DNA of 64,000 nucleotides from Anabaena sphaerica FACHB-251 (GTDB lineage: Bacteria > Cyanobacteriota > Cyanobacteriia > Cyanobacteriales > Nostocaceae). Within the stretch, counting starts at the first letter, position 1. Every line of letters begins with the position of its first letter. The position numbers and the translations under genes are program-made. Below are positions 10,096 to 19,600 of the stretch, one piece after another. Location of the stretch: the NCBI RefSeq assembly GCF_014696825.1, contig NZ_JACJQU010000002.1:186001-250000 (forward strand), in the 5' to 3' direction. The notes below the pieces were generated by a model that had not been told where the DNA came from, did not search any database, and worked only from the letters and a program-made list of their open reading frames with translations.

Positions 10096-11034
10096 TTACT
10101 GATAAATTTGCGTAGCTTTGAGCATATGATAGGTAATGATTAACTGTGTGAGTGCAAGGGGATAACTTTGCAGTGTTTCTCCGGTTGTCCCGGCGATTTT
10201 GCCTAGTTCGGGATTAATTTCGCGATCGCAGATATTTTTTAAGTAAGGCATATCATTGCACATAATATGCTCTATCTTATTCACCTGTTCCAAGGTAGCG
10301 TGTCCATCAACTTCCAACACATCCACCGGTTTACCCATATCTCGGTCTAGTCCCAGACGCACCGCTGATGTATAATCATCATTACCTGCTTGGATAATCT
10401 CAGTAAAATCCGGGTGGGGAATTGTTGGCCGTAGCACCAAACGCACATTTAAATGTCCATTGGTTTCATCCTCATTTTCATTGGGAGGATAGAAACTGAC
10501 AACGATATCAGACCATTGACGCTGGGGTCGGATAAAGTTTTCTGAGTCTGGTTCGCGTTTTTCTAATTCTGCTAATACCTGTTCTTCACTATAACCGCGT
10601 TTTTGGGTATCTCGCTTCACTTTCCAGGTAGCCCGTAGTGGTTCAGGAGGGGCAAGATAAACTTTAACATCATAAGCATCACGGGCTGCACGGGTAGAAT
10701 AACCAAGTAAACCTTCAATAATTACAAATTTATTGGGTTTAATGTAGGTTGGAGCTTCAAATGTCCCAGTTTTGTGGCTGTAAACTGGTTTAAGAATTGG
10801 TTGTCCTGTCCGTAGCAGCGATAAATGCTGCTGCATAATATCGAGATGGTTGCAGTCAGGGTGGAGAGCAGTAATTCCAATTTCCGCCCGCTGTGTGCGA
10901 TCATAACGGTGGTAATCATCGGTACAGATGAGTGTAACATTCTCTGGTCCAAGTACCTGAGCAATACCCCTAGTTAGGGTGGTTTTTCCGGCTGCGCTAT
11001 CACCAACAATACCAAGAATGATTGGACGACTCAT
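10096..11034 (-). CDS. Phosphoribulokinase/uridine kinase-family kinase (PRK paralog)
   Basis: This 312-residue kinase has the P-loop GDSAAGKT (residues 11-18), the DDYHRYDR motif typical of phosphoribulokinase, a Walker B-like FVIIEGLLGYS and the VLEVDGH segment near the C-terminus. It therefore belongs to the phosphoribulokinase family. It differs from the canonical cyanobacterial Calvin-cycle enzyme: the P-loop lacks the redox-regulatory Cys (SGCGKS in the canonical form), leaving only Cys37 (LICTDDYH), and EGLLGYS replaces EGLHPLYD. It is probably a second, non-CP12-regulated paralog whose substrate is uncertain. It stands alone on the minus strand. Confidence 0.85.
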   Translation of the reverse strand: MSRPIILGIVGDSAAGKTTLTRGIAQVLGPENVTLICTDDYHRYDRTQRAEIGITALHPDCNHLDIMQQHLSLLRTGQPILKPVYSHKTGTFEAPTYIKPNKFVIIEGLLGYSTRAARDAYDVKVYLAPPEPLRATWKVKRDTQKRGYSEEQVLAELEKREPDSENFIRPQRQWSDIVVSFYPPNENEDETNGHLNVRLVLRPTIPHPDFTEIIQAGNDDYTSAVRLGLDRDMGKPVDVLEVDGHATLEQVNKIEHIMCNDMPYLKNICDREINPELGKIAGTTGETLQSYPLALTQLIITYHMLKATQIYQ

Positions 11035-11437
11035 CTTACCCCCTTTAACACAAGCTGGTTGCGTAATAATGTTTATGGAGAACAGTTTTAACTAATTTCT
11101 CAATTTTAGAGGGGAATCAGCTAAAAAATTCAAGCTTTAACCGTGGTCGCAACATCTCTCAACATAGAGGCTTGAGCAGGAATTCTCTCGCCTCTCATAA
11201 TCCTTGTCCAAAATTACATGATGGCGGGAGATGGGAACGCAGTGCCGTAGGCAATCGCTTCTTTTGTTGCAAGCATCGCAAATTTCCCAGTTTTCAGCGC
11301 CAAGATAGAATATTGAGGTTGACAAGTGATTTGAAATTTGGTACAATCAAATTGATAAGGAAGAACTATTTGAGATTTATCTAAATTTCCCAAATGCGGT
11401 GATATAGTTAGTTACATCCATTATTAGCACCACCGTA
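11035..11437. other. Intergenic region between divergent kinase and O-methyltransferase genes
   Basis: This 403-base gap carries two short overlapping ORFs on opposite strands (69 and 70 codons). They have no recognisable domain and mirror each other, so I do not call either. It should hold the promoters of both flanking genes. I see no convincing -10/-35 pair, riboswitch or terminator. Confidence 0.4.
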
Positions 11438-12100
11438 ATGAGCAAAAAAACAATAGGCTTAGAACAAAACTTATATGAATATATACTGTCAGTTTCCCTG
11501 CGCGAACCGGAAATTTTAACCCAACTACGTCAAGAAACCGCCCAGCTACCAATGGCTATAATGCAAATTTCCCCAGAACAGGGACAGTTGATGGCGTTGC
11601 TGGTTAAATTGCTGGGAGCAAAGAAAACTTTAGAAGTAGGTGTTTTTACAGGTTATAGTTCCTTGGTGACAGCGTTGGCCTTACCAGCAGATGGTAAGAT
11701 TGTCGCCTGTGATGTGAGTGAAGAGTTTACCAGCATTGCTCGCCGTTATTGGGAAAAAGCAGGGGTAGCTAATAAAATTGATTTGCGTATTGCTCCAGCT
11801 TTGGAAACTTTAGATAATTTGCTGGCAGCTGGGGAAGGATCAAGTTTTGATTTTGCGTTTATTGATGCTGATAAAGGTAACTATGAAAATTATTATGAGC
11901 GATCGCTGCAATTAATTCGACCAGGTGGACTAATTACCGTTGATAATGTACTTTGGTCTGGCAAAGTTGCAGATCCCGAAATTCAAGATAATCAAACTAA
12001 AAAAATTCGCGCCTTTAATCAAAAGTTACATCAAGATTCACGAATTACCCTGAGTTTAGTTCCCATAGCTGATGGATTGACATTAGCTAGGAAAAATTGA
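11438..12100 (+). CDS. SAM-dependent O-methyltransferase (caffeoyl-CoA OMT type)
   Basis: The 220-residue protein matches the class I, cation-dependent O-methyltransferase family (Methyltransf_3). Visible motifs are the SAM-binding LEVGVFTGYSSL (residues 65-76), the acidic VACDVSEEF, the metal-binding FDFAFIDADKGNY near residue 140, and LITVDNVLWSG. It would methylate a catechol-like or other small hydroxylated substrate using S-adenosylmethionine; the physiological substrate in cyanobacteria is unknown. The length is normal. It is followed directly by short tandem repeats. Confidence 0.9.
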   Translation: MSKKTIGLEQNLYEYILSVSLREPEILTQLRQETAQLPMAIMQISPEQGQLMALLVKLLGAKKTLEVGVFTGYSSLVTALALPADGKIVACDVSEEFTSIARRYWEKAGVANKIDLRIAPALETLDNLLAAGEGSSFDFAFIDADKGNYENYYERSLQLIRPGGLITVDNVLWSGKVADPEIQDNQTKKIRAFNQKLHQDSRITLSLVPIADGLTLARKN

Positions 12101-12145
12101 GGGACAGGGAACAGGTGACAGGTGACAGGTGACAGTGAAGAGGAC
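12101..12145 (+). repeat. Short tandem repeat (ggtgaca-type STRR)
   Basis: Tandem heptamers of the form gggaaca/ggtgaca run from just after the methyltransferase stop into the transposase remnant. A reverse-oriented set (cacctgtcatctgtaacctgtc) lies on the far side of the remnant near 12774-12798. Confidence 0.8.
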
Positions 12146-12218
12146 AAGGAGCTTTCTAGCAGGGAGCAAGGGGGATAACTCTTCTCCTCTGCCCCCTGCC
12201 CTTGCCGCTCACAGGGGT

Positions 12219-12683
12219 AGAGGCTCTTGGAAACCTCATTGGCACAAGCTCTTTCAATCCTTAAAAGATGCCATTCCTCCTGACTGGCAAGTAATCGTCT
12301 TAGCAGATAGAGGTCTTTATGCCGATTGGTTGTTTTTCGATATTTGTGCTTTGAATTGGCATCCTTTTTTAAGAATTAATCATCAAGGAACATTTCAAAT
12401 TAGAGGTGAGAAGGAATGGCGGTTTCTTGACACAGTAGTACCTCAAACTGGAATGAGTTGCTCAGGAGTTGTTACTTGTTTTAAAACACATCCTTTGAAT
12501 TGTACTTTATTAGCACGTTGGGATGAAGGTTATCAAGATCCTTGGTTGATTGTTACTGATTTAGCACCAGAACTTGGGGATGTTCTCTGGTACAGTTTAC
12601 GTATCGGAATTGAATGTGGTTATAGAGATGTCAAGAGTGATGGATGGCAGTGGCATAAAACTCGTTTGACAGAGTCTTCCTAG
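12219..12683 (+). pseudogene. IS4-family transposase remnant
   Basis: The reading frame from about 12219 encodes the back half of a DDE transposase: VIVLADRGLYAD contains one catalytic Asp, and YSLRIGIECGYRDVK matches the IS4 YREK signature Y-x2-R-x3-E-x6-K exactly. The N-terminal part with the first catalytic Asp is missing. The protein stops shortly after the signature. The first 30 codons of the open frame are translated tandem-repeat DNA rather than transposase. No terminal inverted repeats are evident. It is a dead insertion-sequence fragment. Confidence 0.82.
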
Positions 12684-12721
12684 TCCTGCCTTCACCCAAT
12701 TGTAAAAAACCTACCCTTGTG

Positions 12722-12798
12722 AGGATGGGGAGATGGGGAGATGGGGAGATAGGAAGAATAATCTTCTCCTTGTCACCTGTCATCTGTAACCTGTCACC
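12722..12798. repeat. Short tandem repeats downstream of the transposase remnant
   Basis: gatgggga units repeat three times, followed by a ctgtcac-type set in reverse orientation to the one at 12101-12145. This is low-complexity STRR DNA between the IS remnant and the end of tatC. Confidence 0.75.
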
Positions 12799-12818
12799 TA
12801 TTGTTTTCCCAATTACCA

Positions 12819-13613
12819 TTAATTACCTGTGAGTTTAACCAAACCAATACCACCAAAATAAAGCCCTAAAACTGCTCCCGCTAAAAGACTTTGAGTTAAA
12901 GGGTCAGTAGAAGGTGTGAGAACTGCTCCCAAAACCACTGCAAACATAATTACAAAACGCCAACCAGCCAGCATTTGTGCTGAAGAAACAATACCTAAAT
13001 TACCTAGCAATAATTGAATAACAGGAATCTGAAATGCTAATCCAGTACTAAATAACAACAACAACACAAATTCAAAATATTTTTCAATTGACCACAGTTG
13101 TTCTACTACATCTGCACCGTAGCTGATGAAGAATTGCAAAGCTGCGGGAATCAGGAGAAAATAAGCAAATACCAACCCCCCAACAAAAAGTACACTCGAC
13201 CCCAAAACCACAGGACCCAACAAACGACGTTCACGACGAGTCAGACCGGGAAGTACAAACTGAACAATTTGGTAAAGAATAAAAGGACTAGAAAGTACCA
13301 AACCACTGTAACCGGCAACTTTGATGGAGACAAAGAAATATTCTCCCGGTGCTAGTTGCAGAAATTTTATCCCATGGGCGGGGATTTCCAGTAACTGCAC
13401 CAGGGGTTTAACGACCATAAAACAGCCGATCACACCGACCGCTACAGCAATAAGAGAATAAAAAATCCGCCGCCTCAATTCTTCCAGATGGTCAGATAAG
13501 GACATTTCTACCTCATCTGGTAACTCATCAAGGCTATCAGCTGCTGAGTTACTGTTTCTTTCACTGTCAACATCGGGAGAATTGATAGTATCTACGTCTG
13601 GTGAAGGTGTCAT
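12819..13613 (-). CDS. tatC: Sec-independent protein translocase TatC
   Basis: The 264-residue membrane protein carries the TatC hallmark [17 protein letters not shown] (about residues 38-54), then six predicted membrane helices, with the conserved GLTRRERR loop and the periplasmic segment ending in SIEKYFEF. TatC is the signal-peptide receptor of the twin-arginine pathway, which exports folded proteins across thylakoid and plasma membranes. The acidic N-terminal extension (first 35 residues) is longer than in E. coli, as is common in cyanobacteria. No tatA/B gene is in the window. Confidence 0.95.
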   Translation of the reverse strand: MTPSPDVDTINSPDVDSERNSNSAADSLDELPDEVEMSLSDHLEELRRRIFYSLIAVAVGVIGCFMVVKPLVQLLEIPAHGIKFLQLAPGEYFFVSIKVAGYSGLVLSSPFILYQIVQFVLPGLTRRERRLLGPVVLGSSVLFVGGLVFAYFLLIPAALQFFISYGADVVEQLWSIEKYFEFVLLLLFSTGLAFQIPVIQLLLGNLGIVSSAQMLAGWRFVIMFAVVLGAVLTPSTDPLTQSLLAGAVLGLYFGGIGLVKLTGN

Positions 13614-13805
13614 GAGTCAATTAATAGGCAACATTCCTTAACTATTTTATCTGCCAGAGCGACTAGCAACAGAGGTTTTGTTGGTTTTGAGAGATTTTTC
13701 CGGTTGTGTGGTGTTGCATCTGCATAAGTAAGTAAGAAGACATCTTTAGGGGGATGTCTACGTAAAATACGTAGGAAACCATTCATTGATGAATCACTTC
13801 TGGAC

Positions 13806-13918
13806 AGGACTTACGCAAAACAGAACGGAAGTAGGGGTAATTCATGTAGCTTGCTTGCCCGTTGCGGTATTACCCCTACGCAAGAATCAGGTTTTGAGTT
13901 CAATCTTGCGTAAGTCCT
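13806..13918. mobile_element. MITE-like hairpin element with 13-bp terminal inverted repeats
   Basis: The element begins aggacttacgcaa (13806-13818) and ends with its exact reverse complement (13906-13918). Inside, a second inverted pair gtaggggtaa/ttacccctac (13831-13840 and 13870-13879) makes a nested hairpin. It has no coding capacity. Its size (113 bp) and structure fit a non-autonomous miniature transposable element. Confidence 0.7.
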
Positions 13919-14036
13919 ACTGGAGTAGCTATTACTGTTACACAGAAGTTAAAACTCAAAAAGTTCATACAGCAGATTGCAGATCAATGAAGTACAGAAT
14001 CTAAATTGAAACCTATAAACAAAACCAGTTTTACTC

Positions 14037-14060
14037 CTGACTCCTGACTCCTGACTCCTG
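14037..14060. repeat. Heptamer STRR ctcctga
   Basis: Three tandem copies of actcctg occur here. The same heptamer, in one or the other orientation, recurs at about 15217-15236, 26039-26060 and 58399-58413. It is a dispersed cyanobacterial short tandem repeat of unknown role. Confidence 0.85.
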
Positions 14061-14182
14061 CTGTAATATGAAACTGTTGATTGATATATCATGATAGCTT
14101 TATTTTTTTCGTGCTGTGTTAACCCTGGTTCATTAAAGATTGTTTTCCATAACGCAATCATCAATAGGAACAGAGGTTTAAG

Positions 14183-14413
14183 ATGATGAAGAGGAAAATT
14201 TATATGGGATTGATGGTACTGCCAATATACCTATCCAATTCCACTTTAGGTATTACTAGTAGTAATTCGTCGCTGTTCCAGTATATAACGTCTATGAAAA
14301 TTCCTCAAAATCCAGTAGTAACCGATGCTAATTTTCAGCTAAAACTAAAAATTATCGGCGCTAGAGATGACCAAACTGAAGATTGTTTGCGCTTAGGTAT
14401 GTGTAAAGATTGA
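14183..14413 (+). CDS. Small secreted hypothetical protein
   Basis: A 76-codon frame starts after a weak aggttta stretch. Its hydrophobic N-terminus (YMGLMVLPIYLSNSTLG) looks like a signal peptide. The C-terminus holds two Cys residues (EDCLRLGMCKD) that could form a disulphide after export. I do not recognise a family. It lies in a repeat-rich gap upstream of the macro-domain gene, and its reality rests mainly on the signal-peptide-like composition. The second Met (14186) is an alternative start. Confidence 0.45.
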   Translation: MMKRKIYMGLMVLPIYLSNSTLGITSSNSSLFQYITSMKIPQNPVVTDANFQLKLKIIGARDDQTEDCLRLGMCKD

Positions 14414-14551
14414 TGATTGGTGATTTGTGATAAGGTAAGATTAATAAAGTCTAGAAATTGAAAAAATTGAGTTATTTAATTATTGAATAATTAAATGAAA
14501 TTATTTTATTTTCTCTGCTAAATAAGTAAACCTAAAATAAACGAGGAATCA

Positions 14552-15211
14552 ATGAGCAAAAATTCTGTCATTAAATTAATATTATCAGCCCCGGAAATTA
14601 CTTTATATAAAGCCTTTCAAAAATATTTTCAAAATTTGCCTGATGTAGAAATATTTAATGGCTATTTTCAAGATTTGTCAGAATTTGATTGTATGGTTAG
14701 TGCTGCTAACTCTTTTGGGTTGATGGATGGTGGAGTTGATCTGGCAATTATCAACTGTTTTGGAAAAGAGTTGATGTATAGAGTTCAACAACGTATTCTG
14801 AGCGAATATCTAGGAGAACAACCAGTTGGCACATCAATGATTGTAGAAACTAATCATCCTCAACATCCCTTTATTGCCCATACACCAACCATGCGGATAC
14901 CCATGAGGATAGCATCTACAGATCACGTTTATTTAGCTATGTGGGCAATGCTTTTGGCTGTGCGAAAGCATAACCAAACAGGTGAAAAAACCATCGAAAT
15001 TGTGGTGTGTCCTGGCTTGGGAACAGGAACAGGTAAAGTTCCCCATCTGGAAGCAGCACGACAAATGGCTTTAGCGTATAAAAATTTTCTCAATCCTCCT
15101 GAAAAAATTACCTGGGATTTGGCAGGAGAAAGACAAGGCGAGATAATCTATGGTGGAGATATGGGATTTAAATTAAACCATGACATTGAAAATAACGGCA
15201 ATCTTGAATAA
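14552..15211 (+). CDS. Macro domain protein (ADP-ribose binding)
   Basis: The 219-residue protein has a macro-domain signature: DCMVSAANSFGLMDGGVDLAI (about residues 49-69, the ADP-ribose loop), PVGTSMIVET and VVCPGLGTGTGKVP. Macro domains bind or hydrolyse ADP-ribose derivatives and can reverse ADP-ribosylation. An aacgaggaatca ribosome site precedes the ATG. About 140 bases downstream, across STRR DNA, begins an NTPase pair on the same strand. A link to that pair is possible but not shown. Confidence 0.85.
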   Translation: MSKNSVIKLILSAPEITLYKAFQKYFQNLPDVEIFNGYFQDLSEFDCMVSAANSFGLMDGGVDLAIINCFGKELMYRVQQRILSEYLGEQPVGTSMIVETNHPQHPFIAHTPTMRIPMRIASTDHVYLAMWAMLLAVRKHNQTGEKTIEIVVCPGLGTGTGKVPHLEAARQMALAYKNFLNPPEKITWDLAGERQGEIIYGGDMGFKLNHDIENNGNLE

Positions 15212-15340
15212 GAATTCAGGAGTCAGGAGTCAGGAGTAGAGAAGTTCCGGGGGAACGTCTCTACAGGAGTCAGAAGTTTATGACTTATGAATTATGAATT
15301 ATGAATTATGAATTGTTCCCCGTTCTTGAGTGAAGTAGAT
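15212..15340. repeat. STRR cluster (caggagt, ttatgaa)
   Basis: Tandem caggagt units, a gtctctacagg segment and three or more tandem atgaatt/ttatgaa units fill the gap between the macro-domain gene and the ATPase gene. No terminator or gene is seen. Confidence 0.8.
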
Positions 15341-15349
15341 TGATTCATC

Positions 15350-16681
15350 ATGATCCTAGATTTAGAAAGATTTTATCAGGCTTGTAATCCGAGCAAACCA
15401 CTAATGATTGAAAATGCTGCGGATCGCCTGTACTATATCGATTTTGCCTCGGTGCGGGGCGGTAAGATTATTGAGGCGTTGCTGCGAACTATTACCAAAA
15501 TTTCACCGAATACACCGACCTGTCAATTATTTACAGGACACCTGGGTTGTGGAAAATCTACGGAGTTGTTGCGCCTCAAGGCAGAATTAGAGGAACAGCA
15601 GTTTCAGGTTGTATATTTTGAGTCTACCCGTGTCTTGGAAATGGCGGATGTGGATGTGACGGATATTCTCTTAGCTGTTGCTGGGCAAGTGAGTGAAAGT
15701 CTGGAGGCGATGAAAATCAACCTCAAACCGCGCTATTTTGCCAAGTTGTTCACTGAGATAGTGGATTTTCTGCAAACACCTGTGGAACTGGGGGTAGAGG
15801 CGGAATTATCAGTAGGTATTGCTAAAATTACGGCGAAAACTAAAGAAAGTCCTCAGTTACGACGAAGGTTAAGAGACTACCTAGAACCACGCACGGAAAA
15901 TATTTTACTTTCCATTAATCAAGAACTTTTGCAACGTGCGAATAGTGAACTTAAAGCCAGGGGTAAAAAAGGATTGGTGGTGATTGTTGATAACTTGGAT
16001 CGGGTAGCGTTTCGACCGCTCGCGTCTGGGCGATCGCTCCCTGAATACTTGTTTATCGAACGGGGTGAACAGTTACGTAAACTCAATTGTCATCTTGTTT
16101 ATACTATTCCTTTGTCTTTAACTTTCTCCAACGATAGCGCCGAACTGCAACATCGTTTAGGTGGTGGCGTTGCACCGAAAGTATTACCAATGATACCTGT
16201 GTTACTACGCACTGGAGAAATTTATACAGAGGGAATAGAATTGATGCGACAAATGGTACTAGCTAGGGCTTTTCCTGACATTTTGCCCAGTCATCGTTTA
16301 AACTTAATTACAGAACTATTTGATAGCAAGGAAACTCTAGACCGCTTGTGTTTGATCAGTGGTGGCCATGTCCGTGACTTGTTAGGACTGTTATTTGACT
16401 GTCTGCGGGAACAAGATCCACCTTTTGATCGGGAATGTTTAGAATTAGTGATCCTACGACAACGAGATTTTCGATCTAACGCTATTGACCCCCATGAGTG
16501 GGAATTAATTTTTCAAGTTATGCAGGAACAAAGAGTCAGAGGTGACATAGAATATCATACATTATTACGTAGTTTGTTTGTGTTTGAATATCGCGATCGC
16601 CAAGGAGCTTGGTTTGGTGTCAACCCCGTGTTAGCAGAAACCCAAAAATTCAAATCATGGTTGAACGAAACACAGCAATAG
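15350..16681 (+). CDS. P-loop NTPase (AAA/STAND-like)
   Basis: The 443-residue protein has a Walker A motif GHLGCGKSTELL (about residues 63-74) and a Walker B-like GLVVIVDNLDRV near residue 207. The C-terminal half contains the SGGHVRDLLGLL motif seen in STAND-related ATPases. It probably works as a regulatory or switch ATPase. Its last 25 bases overlap the start of the downstream nSTAND-WD40 gene in another frame, so the two are almost certainly co-translated. I do not recognise a characterised homologue. Confidence 0.85.
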   Translation: MILDLERFYQACNPSKPLMIENAADRLYYIDFASVRGGKIIEALLRTITKISPNTPTCQLFTGHLGCGKSTELLRLKAELEEQQFQVVYFESTRVLEMADVDVTDILLAVAGQVSESLEAMKINLKPRYFAKLFTEIVDFLQTPVELGVEAELSVGIAKITAKTKESPQLRRRLRDYLEPRTENILLSINQELLQRANSELKARGKKGLVVIVDNLDRVAFRPLASGRSLPEYLFIERGEQLRKLNCHLVYTIPLSLTFSNDSAELQHRLGGGVAPKVLPMIPVLLRTGEIYTEGIELMRQMVLARAFPDILPSHRLNLITELFDSKETLDRLCLISGGHVRDLLGLLFDCLREQDPPFDRECLELVILRQRDFRSNAIDPHEWELIFQVMQEQRVRGDIEYHTLLRSLFVFEYRDRQGAWFGVNPVLAETQKFKSWLNETQQ

Positions 16682-19600
16682 ATATTAATAATGATAATGA
16701 ACGTTCCTTACGCAGTTTAGCCAGGGCAATTTCTCTTTCTCAGGGCGAATTTTCCGTTGTTTTGGTGAGTTGTAACTATGGAAGTTTACGGGATTCAATC
16801 CTAGAAAAACTCACGAAAATGGGTTGGGAAGATGACAAACTTCAAAAAGTAGTATTATCTTCAAATTCCCTGAGCCTATATACTACCATTCATTTACAGC
16901 AACAAGTTCATCAACCCGCAGCATTAATGATTTTGGGTTTAGAGTCGGTAGAAAAACTCGATGATCTGCTCATTTCTATTAATCAAATTCGTGATGAATT
17001 TCGCAAACATCATCCATTTCCCATGGTAATCTGGGTAAATGAGCAAGCGTTGCAAAAAGTAGTAAAATTAGCCCCAGATTTTGCTAGTTGGGCAGCAACA
17101 CCAATTAAATTTAAAATGACTTCTCCTGCGTTGTTAGAATTTTTACGACAGGAAACTGACACTTTATTTGCACAAGCTTTACACAACGGAACACCTCAAG
17201 GTCAGCACAAAAAAACTAATTATTCCACCATTGAACAAGTATGGGTCCGTAGCTATGAACTCCATTTTGCGATTCAGGATTTAGAAAATCGGGGCATTAG
17301 TTTAGATCCATCATTAAATGCTAGTTTACAATTTGTCTTTGGTCTAGATGATTATGTAAGTGACAGGATAAATTCAGCTTTAAATCATTTTCGCCAGAGT
17401 TTATTATTTTGGTATAACGAAGTAGCAGGAGAAGAAAGGCAAATTACTGGAGAATGGGACAAAGGCAGAATTATCGAATGGGATAATCTTTCTCCCTCAC
17501 CTCATCTTCCCATTTCCCCGTCTCCCCATCTTCTCAAACAGGGAGTTTTGTTACTTTATATCGGGTTATGTTATTGTCGTCTCACCGAACACAATCAAAC
17601 AGAAAGTTACCAATATGGGCAAGCAGCAAAAAATTATTTTCAACAATGTTTACACACTTTTAATTTAGCTGGACGTACAGATTTAGTTGCTGAATTTGTT
17701 GGTCAATTAGCTGAGGTCTTGCAAAGTTTATCAGCATGGTCAGAATTACAAATTGTCGCCGAAAAGGCTTTAGAACTACACCAAAATTATGGTAGTCAAA
17801 TTCAACTAGCTTGTGACTATGGTTTGTTGGCACAGGTAGCTGTACAACAGTCGCGCTGGATGCAAGCAAGTATTTTGGCGCATATCGCCTTACTAAAATT
17901 AGGAGAAGCTCAAAAACAAAGTGATCCTCATAAATGTTTATTTCCTTTACTGTTAGCGCAAATTTATTATTTAACTTTAGCAAAAGCACAACAACGACTA
18001 GGGCAAGAAAAAGTAGCATCTGAATATTTAGAAAAGGCGAAAACAGAACTATTGGTTTCTTTAGAAAACAGTGAACATCAATATGATGCCCATCGTTATA
18101 TTCGCTTGTTAAAAAATTTGCGATCGCTCTATTTTGAAGCTGATTGCTATCTGGAAGCTTATTTAATTAGACAAAAACGCCGTTCCGTTGAACAGCAATA
18201 TGGTTTCCGTGCCTTTATCGGTGCTGGACGTTTGCAACCTCAACGTAAAGTTACCAACCCCGCTGTTATGTCTGCATCGGGAAATAGCAGCATTGCTTTA
18301 GAAATTGCTGCTTCCGGTCGGGAAGGTGATATAAATAATTTAATTGGCAGAATTAGCCGCGCTGACTACAAGCTGATCGTCATTCATGGTCCATCTGGTG
18401 TGGGTAAAAGTTCTACCGTTACTGCTGGTTTAATACCTGCATTACAAAACCGTGCCATAGGTGATCAAATTGCCATTCCTGTTGTCCTGCAAATTTATAC
18501 CGATTGGGTGCGAGAATTAGGTAAATCTCTAACAGCAGCAATGTTTCAATCTCAAGCAGCAGACATTGCACCAGAAATTATACCTGATCTAGTTTCACCT
18601 ACCACCATTGAGGGTATTTGGCAACAATTACGAGAAAATGCCAATAATCATCTGATTACAGTTTTAATATTTGACCAATTTGAAGAATTCTTTTTTGGTC
18701 ATACTGACCGTGAACAAAAACAAGCTTTTGATAGTTTTATTAGTGAATGTTTAAATATATCTTTTGTCAAAGTTATTTTAACTTTACGAGAAGATTATTT
18801 ACATCGCTTGCTTGACTTTAAATATCTATCTTCACTAGAAGCAATTAATCATAATATTCTCGACAAAAATATTCGTTATCAATTAAATAATTTTTCTCCT
18901 GAATATGCAAAAGCCATTATTCACAAATTAACCGAACGTTCCCAACTGCATTTAGAACCTGCTTTAATTGATGCCTTAGTCCAAGATTTATCCGCAGAAC
19001 TGGGAGAAGTTCGTCCCATTGAATTGCAAGTAGTCGGCGCACAACTGCAAGATGAACGCATTACCAGTTTATCCCAGTATCAGCCTTACAGACCCAATAA
19101 ACTAATTGAACGATATATTAAAGAATTAATTAAAGACTGTGGTCCAGACAATGAACGGGCTGCTTTAATTGTTTTGTATTTATTAACCGATGAAAGTAAC
19201 CAACGCCCATTTAAAACCCAGGCAGAATTAGCAGCCGAATTGACAGAATTAGAAGCTAATAACCAATTAGAACTAATTTTAAAAGTTTTAGTAAGTTCAG
19301 GTTTAGTTGTACTATTTCCCGACGTTCCTGAACGCTATCAACTTATTCATGATTATTTGGTAGACCTAATTCGTTATCTACAACAACAAGAATCAAGTTT
19401 ACAAGTACAACTCAATTATTTACGTTATAAAGTTGAAAATAGTCAACAAGAAATTGAACGTCTTAAAAGTGAAGTAAGGCAAAAAAAACAGCACGCGACA
19501 CTTGTAGATACACAGCATGAACAAGGAGTAGACTTACTCACAGAATTACGAAAATTACGCAAACGAGAAGAACTAAGTCAGTTAGAAATTGAATATCTGC

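Noticed and set aside
11137-11384. Overlapping 69- and 70-codon ORFs on opposite strands
   Set aside because: They mirror each other, show no domain and no ribosome site, and lie in a promoter gap.
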